Source: Streptomyces sp. NBC_00457 (GTDB lineage: Bacteria > Actinomycetota > Actinomycetes > Streptomycetales > Streptomycetaceae). From it: DNA of 64,000 nt. Position 1 is the first letter of the stretch. Each line of letters begins with the position of its first letter. The stretch covers positions 5,270,001 to 5,334,000 of the forward strand of contig NZ_CP107905.1 in NCBI RefSeq assembly GCF_036014015.1, in the 5' to 3' direction. Positions 53,436-61,967 of the stretch are shown in pieces. The position numbers and the translations under genes are program-made. The notes beneath the pieces are model-generated. The model saw nothing but the letters and a program-made list of their open reading frames with translations. It searched no databases and had not been told where the DNA came from.

Positions 53436-54374
53436 TCAGCGTGTGTCGGCCACGGGCGTACGCTGCTCGCCCAGGTCGATCCGGCCGTCCGGGGTGGCGA
53501 TGGTGGCGGTAACGACGTCGCCTTGGTGCAGATAGTGGGGGTTCTTGGCCTGGGTCTTGAAGAACGCCTTCCACTTCACCGCGGGGGGCAGCAGCGCGCC
53601 GATCTTCTCCACCGGCTTCGGCGGCGCCTTGAGGGCCGTGCCGCCGGGAGTGCCGGTCAGCAGCAGGTCGCCGGGGTCGAGGGTCTGGAAGCGGGCGAGC
53701 AGCGTCAGCGCCTGCGCCGGGCGAACGATCATGTCGGCGAGGGTGCGGTCCTGGCGCAGCTCGCCGTTGACGCTCAACTTCAGCCGCAGATCCAGCAGAT
53801 GAGCGAAGTCCTCCGCCTCCAGCAGAGACAGATACGGCCCGGTCGGCGTGAATGTCGGATATGACTTGCTCTCGTAGAACTGCGTCTTCGTCAGCTGCAC
53901 ATCCCGCGCGCTGACGTCATTGGTGACGACGAGCCCAGCGACGTACGACGGCAGATCCCGCTCTTCCACCACGGCACCGATCGGCAGCGGCGCCCCCATG
54001 ACAAGCCCCAACTCGACCTCGTAGTCCAGGAACTTCACATGCGAGGGCCGGACGATGACCTCTCCCGGACCAGTGACAGAACCCGACGCCTTACGGAAGA
54101 AGGCGGGCGGTATGTCGCCGGTGAAGCCCGAATCACGGGCGTGGCTGCGGTAGTTGACCATCTGCGCCACGACCCGACAGGGCGTGGTGACCGGAGACAG
54201 AGCGACCAGATCAGCGACACGCGTGCCCGCCTCACCCGAAAGCGCCGCCTCCCGTACGGCATCACGATGGGCGATCAGCTCGGCGGTGGTGACGGCCTTC
54301 GTGTCGACGGCGACCGCCCGGTCACCCAGGACCACCCACCACCCCTCAGCAGTCCGCAGGACATTCGTGCTCAT
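53436..54374 (-). CDS. Fumarylacetoacetate hydrolase family protein
   Basis: 312 residues. The FAH fold and metal-binding segments are present: KFLDYEVELGLVMGAPLPIG, VAGLVVTNDVSARDVQL, PGDLLLTGTPGGTALK. It hydrolyses a C-C bond of the ring-cleavage product, or acts as a hydratase/decarboxylase in a meta pathway. The start overlaps the dioxygenase stop (ATGA). Confidence 0.9.
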   Translation of the reverse strand: MSTNVLRTAEGWWVVLGDRAVAVDTKAVTTAELIAHRDAVREAALSGEAGTRVADLVALSPVTTPCRVVAQMVNYRSHARDSGFTGDIPPAFFRKASGSVTGPGEVIVRPSHVKFLDYEVELGLVMGAPLPIGAVVEERDLPSYVAGLVVTNDVSARDVQLTKTQFYESKSYPTFTPTGPYLSLLEAEDFAHLLDLRLKLSVNGELRQDRTLADMIVRPAQALTLLARFQTLDPGDLLLTGTPGGTALKAPPKPVEKIGALLPPAVKWKAFFKTQAKNPHYLHQGDVVTATIATPDGRIDLGEQRTPVADTR

Positions 54375-55492
54375 GAGTTCATCGCTTTCATCAGGCCCAG
54401 CAGACGCGCCGGATCGAGTTCGTTGTCACCGCGCAGGGCCGTGAGGACCTCGCGGATCTTGGCGGGGGAAGGACTCGCGCCGAGGAAGTCACGGGTGACC
54501 GGCGGCCCCCACTGGGCCAGCCCGCTCGCCGACATCGGCGCCCAGCCCGGCTCGACGTCGCGGGAGAACAGGTCGCCGTCGGCGAAGTGCTCCAGCATGA
54601 AGTGGTCGGGGTCACGCCAGTAGTCGAAGAGCTGGCTGCCCTGGATGTGCCGGCCGATGCCCCAGCTGCGCTGATAGCCGCGCTCGTTGAGGTACTCACC
54701 GCCGGCCGCGATCGAGTCCAGGTCGGTGACCTGGTACGCGGAGTGGACATACCCCGTGCCCGGCCCCAGGTGCATCGCCAGGGTGTGGTGATCGGCCTGC
54801 ACGCCGCCCAGGTCGCAGCGGACGAACGCCATCGTCGGCCCGCGATCGCGCTGCCCGTCCAGGAACAGGAAGTCGGACACGATCATCCCGAGGGTGTCCA
54901 GGTACCAGTCGAGGGCACGGGCGAACACCCGGGTCTCCAGCACCACATGGCCCAGGCGCTGGATCCGGGAGGGCTCGCGCGGCGGACGCTGAGTGGCGTT
55001 CGTACGACGGTGATCCGTGCCGACGTTGAGCAGCAGCGGCTGCTGCTCGGGCAGCGCGGGGAGCTGTTCGGCGCAGTGCACCACCCGCACCGGGAAGCCG
55101 GACGGGTCGAGCAGGCCGACCGCCTTGCCCCCGCCGGGCACATCCGCGTCCCGTACGGACGCCCCCGTCGCCCGCGCCAGCCGGTCCAGGTCGGCCCGCT
55201 CGGCGGCGCGGAACGCCGGGCCGATGAACCGGGACGTCCGGCCGCGGCGGATGACCATGCAGGGCGAGCCCGCGAAGGTGCCCCGCAGCCACAGCTCGTT
55301 CTCGGTGCGGGCGGCGATACCGAAGCCGAAGTCACGGGCGAAGACCTCGGCCCGGTCCAGGTCGGGCTTCTCGAACTCCAGCCAGGCCAGGTCGGCCACC
55401 TTGATCAGCGGGTTCCGGGAGCGGCCGGGGTGCTCGCCACGCAGGGCGCCCCGCTCACTGTGGAGGTCCTGGTGGGCCGTCCTGACGTCCAT
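54371..55492 (-). CDS. VOC-family extradiol ring-cleavage dioxygenase
   Basis: 373 residues from the ATG at 55492 (GGAGGAG ahead; ATG 55510 has no site). Two glyoxalase/bleomycin-like modules: about 35-135 (LAWLEFEKPDLDRAEVFARD) and 155-300 (LGHVVLETRVFARALDWYL; FDYWRDPDHFMLEHFADGD). Metal ligands fit His (LGHVV), His (ADHHTLAMH) and Glu (MLEHF). It should open a catechol ring made by the downstream hydroxylase. First gene of the operon, divergent from its likely TetR regulator. Confidence 0.88.
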   Translation of the reverse strand: MDVRTAHQDLHSERGALRGEHPGRSRNPLIKVADLAWLEFEKPDLDRAEVFARDFGFGIAARTENELWLRGTFAGSPCMVIRRGRTSRFIGPAFRAAERADLDRLARATGASVRDADVPGGGKAVGLLDPSGFPVRVVHCAEQLPALPEQQPLLLNVGTDHRRTNATQRPPREPSRIQRLGHVVLETRVFARALDWYLDTLGMIVSDFLFLDGQRDRGPTMAFVRCDLGGVQADHHTLAMHLGPGTGYVHSAYQVTDLDSIAAGGEYLNERGYQRSWGIGRHIQGSQLFDYWRDPDHFMLEHFADGDLFSRDVEPGWAPMSASGLAQWGPPVTRDFLGASPSPAKIREVLTALRGDNELDPARLLGLMKAMNS

Positions 55493-55518
55493 GTCTCCTC
55501 CGAGCAACATTGCCGTAA

Positions 55519-55532
55519 TGATGAAATCATCA
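55519..55532. promoter_or_regulatory. Palindromic operator candidate 1 (TetR)
   Basis: TGATGA-AA-TCATCA, perfect 6-bp arms, in the region between the dioxygenase operon and the TetR gene. A second copy with one mismatch lies 54 bp to the right. Confidence 0.55.
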
Positions 55533-55572
55533 GCTTTGACAGAAGCGTCGTCAATAGGTCGGCCGCAGAAAC

Positions 55573-55586
55573 TGACGAACTCATCA
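55573..55586. promoter_or_regulatory. Palindromic operator candidate 2 (TetR)
   Basis: TGACGA-AC-TCATCA, one mismatch to the first copy in the left arm. The two sites are about five helical turns apart and flank a TTGACA (55536-55541), so one regulator could shut both promoters. Confidence 0.5.
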
Positions 55587-55626
55587 GAACTGCGGTCGCA
55601 CTCATCCCCGCGGCTACACTCGGCGC

Positions 55627-56262
55627 ATGCCTACGTCAGCCCCGCCCAGCAACCGGTTCGAGCGGCGTCGCGCGGAGACCCGTAGGGCTCTCGTCCGCGC
55701 GGCCCGGCAGATCCTCGCCGAGACCGGGGACACCGGCGCCAGCATCCAGGCGATCGCCGAGCGCGCCGACGTCGGCTTCGGCTCCTTCTACAACCACTTC
55801 GCGTCCAAGACGGAGCTGTTCGAGGCGGCGGTGGTCGACGCGCTGGAGGAGTTCGGCCGGACCTTCGACGAGCGGCTGACCGGGATCGACGACCCCGCGG
55901 AACTGGTCGCGGGCGGCTTCCGGCTCAGCGCCCGTATGGCCGACTCCCACCCGGAGCTGATGCAAGTGCTGCGCCGCCGCGGCCTCGGTTACCTCCACTC
56001 GGACAACGGCCTCGCCGTCCGGGCCCTGCGCGACCTCCGGGCCGGGATGGCCTCCGGCCGCTTCACCGCCCAGGACGCGACAGTCGCCCTGTCCGCACTC
56101 GGCGGCACGCTCCTGTCCCTGGTGGAACTGCGCTTCGCCCGCCCCGACCTGGACGGCGACGAGGCCGCGGCCGAACTCGCCGAGATGGCGCTGCGCATGC
56201 TGGGCGTACCACCGGACGACGCCCACGAGGTGGCCCGGCGCCCACTGCCCGACCTGGCCTGA
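55627..56262 (+). CDS. TetR regulator of the aromatic operon
   Basis: 211 residues. HTH at about 14-60 (ETRRALVRAARQILAETGDT, ASIQAIAERADVGFGSFYNH) and a normal ligand-binding domain. Divergent from the VOC dioxygenase operon with 134 bp between, containing paired palindromes. It likely represses the operon until an aromatic compound or CoA ester binds. It converges with the next TetR gene, 6 bp between stops. Confidence 0.9.
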   Translation: MPTSAPPSNRFERRRAETRRALVRAARQILAETGDTGASIQAIAERADVGFGSFYNHFASKTELFEAAVVDALEEFGRTFDERLTGIDDPAELVAGGFRLSARMADSHPELMQVLRRRGLGYLHSDNGLAVRALRDLRAGMASGRFTAQDATVALSALGGTLLSLVELRFARPDLDGDEAAAELAEMALRMLGVPPDDAHEVARRPLPDLA

Positions 56263-56268
56263 CGGCTT

Positions 56269-56988
56269 TCACTCACTCCGGACGCCGTCGCCCTGCGTCG
56301 CGGTCGCTTCCGCACGGTGGGCCCAGTGGGGTGAGTGGGTCCGGTGGGGCGGTTGAAGCTGCCGGGTGCCATGCAGGCGGCGGACCGTCGCGGCGGCGGT
56401 GGAGTCGTCGACTCCGGCGGCGATCAGGGCGGCGGTGGCGGCGGCGGTGCCGTCATCGGTCCAGATCCCGGAGTGGACGGTGCCGAGGAGCGCCAGCAGA
56501 TGGGCCTCGATGGCGATGCTGAGCGGGCCCGGCGGGACGGCGGTGTGGAACACGCCCCGGCGCTGGCCCTCGGCGAGGACGCCGGCGACCGTTTCCCGCG
56601 CCGGGGAGAGGAGTTCGCTCACCCGCTCGGGCCCGAGGTCCTGACGGGCGAGGCCGATCAGCGTGCGGTAGGAGTCGCCGACCGGCCAGAGGGTGAGGAC
56701 GAAGCGCGCCAGGGCGGCCGTCGGCCCGTCGCCGGGCGTGCTCGCGACAGCGACGGCGAGACGTATCGCCTCCGCCGCGTCCTCGGCGAGCCCCGCGACC
56801 AGCGCCGCCCGTCCGGCGAAGTGCGTGTAGACGGTGCGCCGTGCCACCCCGGCGACCTCGGCGATGTCACCGAGGCTGCTGTCGGGGTTGCGGCCCAGTT
56901 CCCGCAGAGCCGCGTCCAGGATGCGGGCGCGGGTGGTACGCGTCGCACGACGCTGCCGTACGGGAGGCGGGGATGGCGGACTGCTCAC
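56269..56988 (-). CDS. TetR repressor of the adjacent MFS pump
   Basis: 239 residues from the GTG at 56988 (GAGGTG upstream); an ATG at 57096 would add 36 residues through the operator DNA. HTH about 20-62 (ARILDAALRELGRNPDSSLG, ARRTVYTHFAGRAALVAGLA). The C-terminal domain ends AAATVRRLHGTRQLQPP. Divergent from the MFS gene across paired palindromes. It is clearly paralogous to the TetR protein at 61968-62624 along its whole length. Confidence 0.88.
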   Translation of the reverse strand: MSSPPSPPPVRQRRATRTTRARILDAALRELGRNPDSSLGDIAEVAGVARRTVYTHFAGRAALVAGLAEDAAEAIRLAVAVASTPGDGPTAALARFVLTLWPVGDSYRTLIGLARQDLGPERVSELLSPARETVAGVLAEGQRRGVFHTAVPPGPLSIAIEAHLLALLGTVHSGIWTDDGTAAATAALIAAGVDDSTAAATVRRLHGTRQLQPPHRTHSPHWAHRAEATATQGDGVRSE

Positions 56989-57051
56989 GTCGGCACCTCG
57001 GTGCGATGGGGGAGGGGATGACGGGCGCCCTGGAAGGCCCCATCGCGATAT

Positions 57052-57069
57052 TTGCACATCGACGTGCAA
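57052..57069. promoter_or_regulatory. Operator of the TetR/MFS pair, site 1
   Basis: TTGCACATCGACGTGCAA, an 18-bp near-perfect palindrome between the divergent genes; arms TTGCAC/GTGCAA are exact. Confidence 0.75.
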
Positions 57070-57078
57070 GTAACTAGT

Positions 57079-57096
57079 CTGCTCACCGATGTGCAA
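57079..57096. promoter_or_regulatory. Operator of the TetR/MFS pair, site 2
   Basis: CTGCTCACCGATGTGCAA matches site 1 read in the opposite direction at 14 of 18 positions, with an exact right arm. Its start is 27 bp from that of site 1, suggesting two dimers. Confidence 0.6.
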
Positions 57097-57128
57097 ATAA
57101 CTCGTAGCATTCGCCCCCGGGAGTCCCC

Positions 57129-58748
57129 GTGCCCTTGCCCTTCCTTGCCACCACCCCCGTCGAGAAGATGACCGGGCCCTACGCCCGGCGCTGGTGGGCC
57201 CTGCTCGTGCTCTGCCTGAGCCTGCTGATCGTCGTCATGGCCAACACGTCGCTGATCGTGGCGGCGCCCGACATGACCCAGGACCTGAACCTGAGCAGCA
57301 GCGACCTGCAGTGGGTCATCGACGGCTACACCGTCCCGTACGCCGCGCTGATGCTCGTCCTGGGCGCGATCGGCGACAAGTACAGCCGCCGCGGCGCGCT
57401 CATCGCCGGCCTGCTGCTCTTCGCGGGCGGCTCCGTGATGGGCAGCCTGGTCGACGAGACCGCCCTGGTCATCACCGCCCGCGGGATCATGGGCGTCGGC
57501 GCCGCCGTCGTGATGCCGGCCACGCTGTCCCTGCTGGTCGCGATGTTCCCGCGGGGCGAGCGCGTCAAGGCCATCACCGCCTGGAGCGCCACCTCCGGTC
57601 TCGCGATCGCCGTCGGCCCGCTGATCGCGGGCTGGCTGCTGGAGGACCACGCCTGGGGCTCCACGTTCCTGATCAACGTCCCGATCGCCGCGGTCGCCGT
57701 CATCGGCGCGCTGGTACTCGTCCCGCCGTCCAGGGCGGAGGGCATGGGCCGGATCGACTACGTCGGCGGCCTGCTCTCCATCGTCTCGATCGGCTCCCTG
57801 GTCTACGCGACCATCGAGGGCCCGCACTTCGGCTGGGGCGCCGGCCCGGTCACCGCGGCCGTCGTCGCCGGAGCCGGTCTGCTGGCCTTCGTCGCCTGGG
57901 AGCTGCGCCACCCGCAGCCCATGCTGGACGTGCGCAAGTTCCTGCTGCGCCCGTTCACCGGCTCGATGATCGCGGTGCTGTTCTTCTTCTTCGGCACCTT
58001 CGGCGCGATCTACTACTCCACCCAGTTCCTGCAGTTCGTCCTCGGCTACGGCCCACTGGAGACCGGCATACGACTGCTGCCGCTGGCCGGTGCCGTCGTC
58101 GTCGGCGCGGCGGTGACCGGCCGGCTGACCCCGAAGCTGGGCGTGAAGGCGATGGTGGTGACCGGCATGCTCATCGGCACGGTCGGCGTCTTCCTGCTCA
58201 CGCAGGTCGACAAGGGCTCGACGTACCCCGACTTCCTGGGCGCGATGATCATGCTGGGCTTCGCGATCGGGCTGAGCGTCTCCCCGGCCACCGACACCAT
58301 CATGGGCACCTTCCCCGAGTCCGAACTCGGCGTCGGCGGCGGCGCCAACGACACCTCCGTGGAACTCGGCGGCTCCCTCGGCATCGCCGTCCTGGGCTCC
58401 CTGCTCGGCACGGCCTACCGCGACGAACTCACCGACCTCGTAGGCGGCCGGCTCCCGGCCACGGCCCTGGACACGGCCAAGGACTCCGTGGGCGCCGGTC
58501 TCGCGGTGGCCGAAGAGGTCGCCAAGAACCCGGCCGGCGGCGCCCAGCAGGCCCAGGCCCTGATCGACGCCGTCCACGAGTCCTTCGCCCACAGCATCGC
58601 CCAGACCAGCCTGTTCGGCGGCGTCATCATGGCCGCCGGAACCCTGATCGTCCTGGCCGTACTCCCCGGCCACCGCACGAGCGGCGAGGACCGACCGAAG
58701 TCGGCCGAGGTGACGGAGCCCGAGCAGGACAGGGAGCCGGCCGCCTAG
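57129..58748 (+). CDS. DHA2-family MFS drug efflux transporter
   Basis: 539 residues, 14 predicted membrane helices as in EmrB/QacA. Motifs: motif A region LGAIGDKYSRRGALIAGLLL, motif C-like SGLAIAVGPLIAGWLL, and the conserved first helix NTSLIVAAPDMTQDLNLS. It exports drugs or metabolites by proton antiport. GTG start at 57129; the ribosome-binding site is weak (GGGAG). Controlled by the divergent TetR through two GTGCAA palindromes. Confidence 0.93.
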   Translation: MPLPFLATTPVEKMTGPYARRWWALLVLCLSLLIVVMANTSLIVAAPDMTQDLNLSSSDLQWVIDGYTVPYAALMLVLGAIGDKYSRRGALIAGLLLFAGGSVMGSLVDETALVITARGIMGVGAAVVMPATLSLLVAMFPRGERVKAITAWSATSGLAIAVGPLIAGWLLEDHAWGSTFLINVPIAAVAVIGALVLVPPSRAEGMGRIDYVGGLLSIVSIGSLVYATIEGPHFGWGAGPVTAAVVAGAGLLAFVAWELRHPQPMLDVRKFLLRPFTGSMIAVLFFFFGTFGAIYYSTQFLQFVLGYGPLETGIRLLPLAGAVVVGAAVTGRLTPKLGVKAMVVTGMLIGTVGVFLLTQVDKGSTYPDFLGAMIMLGFAIGLSVSPATDTIMGTFPESELGVGGGANDTSVELGGSLGIAVLGSLLGTAYRDELTDLVGGRLPATALDTAKDSVGAGLAVAEEVAKNPAGGAQQAQALIDAVHESFAHSIAQTSLFGGVIMAAGTLIVLAVLPGHRTSGEDRPKSAEVTEPEQDREPAA

Positions 58749-58784
58749 ACGAACGGGTCCGGTGTCCGGGGACCCGGCGGGTGG

Positions 58785-59387
58785 TCAACGCCGCTCGCGT
58801 CGGATGCGGATGCTGAGGGCGATGACGGAGACGAGGTACCAGAAGGCACCGAAAGCCGAGTATCCGGCGAGGGTGGACAAGCTGCTCGTCGCCGAGGCGG
58901 ACATGGCGGCGAAGGAGGCACCGGCGAGGACGGACAGTCCGCCGCTGATGACCATGGGCCACTGGGCACCGACGGTGCGTCGGCGCCGGATCGCCACGAC
59001 GAGCTGGATCGCTCCGGAAAGGAGGGCCCAGATGCCGAACACGAGCAGGGCCGTCCCGATGGTGGAGAAGACGGCGATGATCATCCCGGCGGCGGTGGCG
59101 AGGCCGAGAGCCATGTTGGTCGTATCGACGCGGTCCGTGGAGCCGGTGCCGGCCTTGCGACGCCCGAGGAGCGTGGCGATGGCGTCCCACAGGGGATAGA
59201 TGACGAGCAGCACGGCCGCGATCGCTGTGGGCCTGTCCGTCGACACGAGCGAGGCGGAGGTCGTGCCGACGAGTGCCACCCAGATCAGGGAGAAGGCGGC
59301 TCGGATCAGGTAGAGCGACCGGAGTCCGGAGGGCGTCGTCGTGGTGGTGGTCGTGGTCGTGCTCGAAGTCACCGTGGTCTGAGTCAT
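58785..59387 (-). CDS. DUF308/HdeD-like membrane protein
   Basis: 200 residues from the ATG at 59387. A Thr-rich N-terminus (a run of nine Thr) followed by six hydrophobic helices with the DUF308 pattern (FSLIWVALVGTTSASL, VFGIWALLSGAIQLVVAIRR). Function unknown; E. coli HdeD is linked to acid stress. Divergent from the two-component system; the intergenic palindrome suggests shared control. A weak 7-bp hairpin (58754-58776) separates it from the MFS gene. Confidence 0.8.
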   Translation of the reverse strand: MTQTTVTSSTTTTTTTTTPSGLRSLYLIRAAFSLIWVALVGTTSASLVSTDRPTAIAAVLLVIYPLWDAIATLLGRRKAGTGSTDRVDTTNMALGLATAAGMIIAVFSTIGTALLVFGIWALLSGAIQLVVAIRRRRTVGAQWPMVISGGLSVLAGASFAAMSASATSSLSTLAGYSAFGAFWYLVSVIALSIRIRRERR

Positions 59388-59465
59388 CGAGTGTCCCGTT
59401 TGTGATCGTGACGGTGTGAGACGGTCGCCTCGATGAGGAGTCTCAGCGGCCTCGGGAGGGGCCGC

Positions 59466-59483
59466 GTACTTCGCACGAAGTAC
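59466..59483. promoter_or_regulatory. Palindromic site between DUF308 and kinase genes
   Basis: GTACTTCG-CA-CGAAGTAC, perfect 8-bp arms. A repeated half CGAAGTAC is at 59538-59545, about 35 bp before the kinase start. Candidate binding sites for the NarL-type regulator encoded downstream. Confidence 0.6.
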
Positions 59484-59560
59484 TTCTGCCATCCACTTCG
59501 CATCGGGGCCTGGGCCGAGCTCGCCGTCTACATCATTCGAAGTACACGGCCGCGGCACAC

Positions 59561-60766
59561 GTGGACGAGAATCGGGCCATGGCCAAGGCGCGGAACAATC
59601 AGGACGGGCCCCTTGCACCCCTGTGGGTTCGCCGCCCCGAGGCGCTGCACCTCGTCGCCTATGCGGTGGCCGCGCTGGCGTTCACCGGCCAGATCGTGGC
59701 AGTGATCCTGCGAGGGTCGGACGGGCCGACGGCTCTCTCCGTGCTCCTCGCCGGTGGCGGTGTCGCCCTCTCATGGTGGCGGCCGTGGGCAGGACTGGTC
59801 GTGGCGAGCGCGGCGTCCTTCGCCGTCACAGCGGTGGGCCACGACCCGCTGTCGGTGTGGATGATGGCCGTGCTCGTGCTGTTCTCGGTCACCCTCAGGG
59901 GGAAGCAGCCGCTGGTCGGAACCGGCATCGTGGCGGCGTTCTTCCTGGGGGCGTTCATGACGGTGGGAGGATTCCGTGGCGGCGCGATCGTGGGGGCCGC
60001 CGCACTCTTCTCCGCCATAGCGGGAGGTGCGACGGGGGCCGCGCTGCGCATGTATCGAGAGCACTGGCGCACCCTGGAGGAACGGGCCGAAAGCGCCATC
60101 GCCACCCGCGAGATCGAAGCCACCCGCCGGGTGACCGAGGAACGACTCCGCATCGCCCGGGATCTCCACGACGTCATCGGCCACCAGGTCGCGATGCTGA
60201 GCATGCATCTCGGTGCCGCGGAGATCGGGCTGCCCGAAGACGCCGAGCCCTCCCGGCAGGCCCTCGTCTCGGCCAGGTCCAGCGCCCGCACCGTCGTCGT
60301 CGAAACGCAACGGATCCTCGCGCTCCTCCGCCTCGGAGACGACATCTCCGACGACGAGGCGCTGCGGCCGACCCCGGCACTCAGCGGACTGGAAGGCCTG
60401 GTCGCTTCTTTCGAGAGCATCGGCCTCGATGTCCGGCCCTCCATCGACATCCCCGCAGGTTTCGTGGAGCCCAGCGTCGGCGTGACGGTCTACCGGGTCG
60501 TTCAGGAAGCGCTCACGAATGCGTACCGGCATGGAGAGGGGGCGGCAACGGTGGATGTGCGCGAGCGCGACGGCAGAATCTGCGTCACCGTGGAGAACCG
60601 CGTCGGTCACTCACGGCACGGCTCCGGCTCCGGCTCGGGGAGCGGACTCGGACTCGTGGGGATGCGGGAACGCGTCGAGTCCTCCAGCGGGCGGCTGACG
60701 ATCGACAGTGACGACGGGCGATTCCGGGTCCATGCGGAGTTCAGCCCACTGGGAGCCGCCGTATGA
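59561..60766 (+). CDS. NarL-type sensor histidine kinase
   Basis: 401 residues (GTG 59561; ATG 59579 possible). Four to five membrane helices lie in residues 25-160, then the HisKA_3 dimerisation helix with phospho-acceptor His203 in DLHDVIGHQVAML. The HATPase domain has N box QEALTNAYRHGEG and G box SGLGLVGMRERV. It senses a membrane-associated signal and phosphorylates the regulator encoded next, with which it shares an ATGA overlap. Confidence 0.93.
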   Translation: MDENRAMAKARNNQDGPLAPLWVRRPEALHLVAYAVAALAFTGQIVAVILRGSDGPTALSVLLAGGGVALSWWRPWAGLVVASAASFAVTAVGHDPLSVWMMAVLVLFSVTLRGKQPLVGTGIVAAFFLGAFMTVGGFRGGAIVGAAALFSAIAGGATGAALRMYREHWRTLEERAESAIATREIEATRRVTEERLRIARDLHDVIGHQVAMLSMHLGAAEIGLPEDAEPSRQALVSARSSARTVVVETQRILALLRLGDDISDDEALRPTPALSGLEGLVASFESIGLDVRPSIDIPAGFVEPSVGVTVYRVVQEALTNAYRHGEGAATVDVRERDGRICVTVENRVGHSRHGSGSGSGSGLGLVGMRERVESSSGRLTIDSDDGRFRVHAEFSPLGAAV

Positions 60767-61428
60767 CGACGCGGATTCTGATCGTCGACGACCAGGACGA
60801 GATCAGGGCCGGCATCAAGGCGATGCTCCGGCTCGACCCGAGTCTCGTTGTCGCGGGTGATCTCTCCGACGGACTCCAGGTCGCCCCCTTCCTCCGGGAC
60901 CACCCCGTCGACCTGGTCCTGATGGACATCCGGATGCCCGGCATCGACGGTGTCGAAGCCACCCGCCGGATCCGCCTGGAGCACCCACCCGAAATGCTGC
61001 GGGTGATCGTGCTGACCACGTTCGACCAGGACGACATCGTTCTCGCCGCCCTTCGCGCGGGCGCCAACGGTTTCCTGAGCAAGACCGTGAGCCCCGCCGA
61101 ACTCGTCGCCGGAATCACCGAGGTCGTCGGTGGTGGCGGCGCGCTCTCGGCCGCCGCGACAGCCGCGCTCATCGGCCACATGACCGACAGTCCGCCCCCG
61201 GTGATCGACCAGGAACTGCTGCGACGCTTCGACGCCCTGACACCCAGGGAGCGGGACGTGGTCGTACTCGTCGCGAGCGGTCTCGGCAACGACGAGATCG
61301 CGGCCCAGATGTCCGTGTCGCCGTTCACCGTGAAGACGCATGCGGTGCGGGCCATGACGAAGGTCGGCGCACGTGATCGAGCGCAACTCGTCTCCTTCAC
61401 CTTCCGGGCCGGCCTCTACCCGACATGA
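60763..61428 (+). CDS. NarL/FixJ response regulator
   Basis: 221 residues. Receiver: acidic pair Asp10/Asp11, phospho-acceptor Asp55 (LVLMDIRMPG), Lys107 (FLSKTV). LuxR HTH at about 155-215 (LTPRERDVVVLVASGLGNDE, SPFTVKTHAVRAMTKV). Cognate partner of the overlapping kinase gene. A likely target is the divergent DUF308 gene via the CGAAGTAC palindrome. It converges with the NUDIX gene. Confidence 0.93.
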   Translation: MTTRILIVDDQDEIRAGIKAMLRLDPSLVVAGDLSDGLQVAPFLRDHPVDLVLMDIRMPGIDGVEATRRIRLEHPPEMLRVIVLTTFDQDDIVLAALRAGANGFLSKTVSPAELVAGITEVVGGGGALSAAATAALIGHMTDSPPPVIDQELLRRFDALTPRERDVVVLVASGLGNDEIAAQMSVSPFTVKTHAVRAMTKVGARDRAQLVSFTFRAGLYPT

Positions 61429-61445
61429 TCTCGTCCGTGGGCGCG

Positions 61446-61889
61446 TCAGGCCACGGTCACCTGCTGGGCCGGCAGCAGCGCCAGTGGGCCGCCCTGAAGC
61501 AGGAAACGTCCCTCGGTGGCGGCCCGGATCGCGTCCGTCATCGGCCACCACATGAGCTTGAAGTCCGCTTCGCCGGGCGTGAGTTGCTGCGGGCCCAAGG
61601 TGAGCTCTTCGGCCAGGTAGAGGTGGATGCGGGCGGTGGAGTTCAGGATGATCGCGTACGAGCCGAGGGGCCGCCACATCCGGGCGGTGACACCGGCTTC
61701 CTCACGCAGCTCCCGCCGCGCGCACTCCTCCGGTGCCTCACCCCGCTCCCGGCGCCCTCCGGGCAGGAACACGTACTCACCGCCGTGCCGGGGGAATTCG
61801 GCGGTCAGGACGGCGACCATGCCGTCCGCGTCTCGCGCCACGATGACGGAGGCATCGGACATCGCACACCGGTTGGTTGCTGTGGTCAT
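61446..61889 (-). CDS. NUDIX hydrolase
   Basis: 147 residues with a complete Nudix box at 45-67 (GRRERGE, x7, RELREEAGV), so an active Mg-dependent hydrolase of nucleoside-diphosphate-linked compounds is expected. The substrate is unknown. ATG at 61889; an ATG 10 codons in is possible. It lies 78 bp downstream of the TetR gene on the same strand and may be co-transcribed. Confidence 0.9.
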   Translation of the reverse strand: MTTATNRCAMSDASVIVARDADGMVAVLTAEFPRHGGEYVFLPGGRRERGEAPEECARRELREEAGVTARMWRPLGSYAIILNSTARIHLYLAEELTLGPQQLTPGEADFKLMWWPMTDAIRAATEGRFLLQGGPLALLPAQQVTVA

Positions 61890-61967
61890 GGCCGGGGAGA
61901 GTAGCCGCCTGCTCTGACAACCACGCCGCGAATGGCACGTGCGGCGACCGATGCCGCATACGACCGC

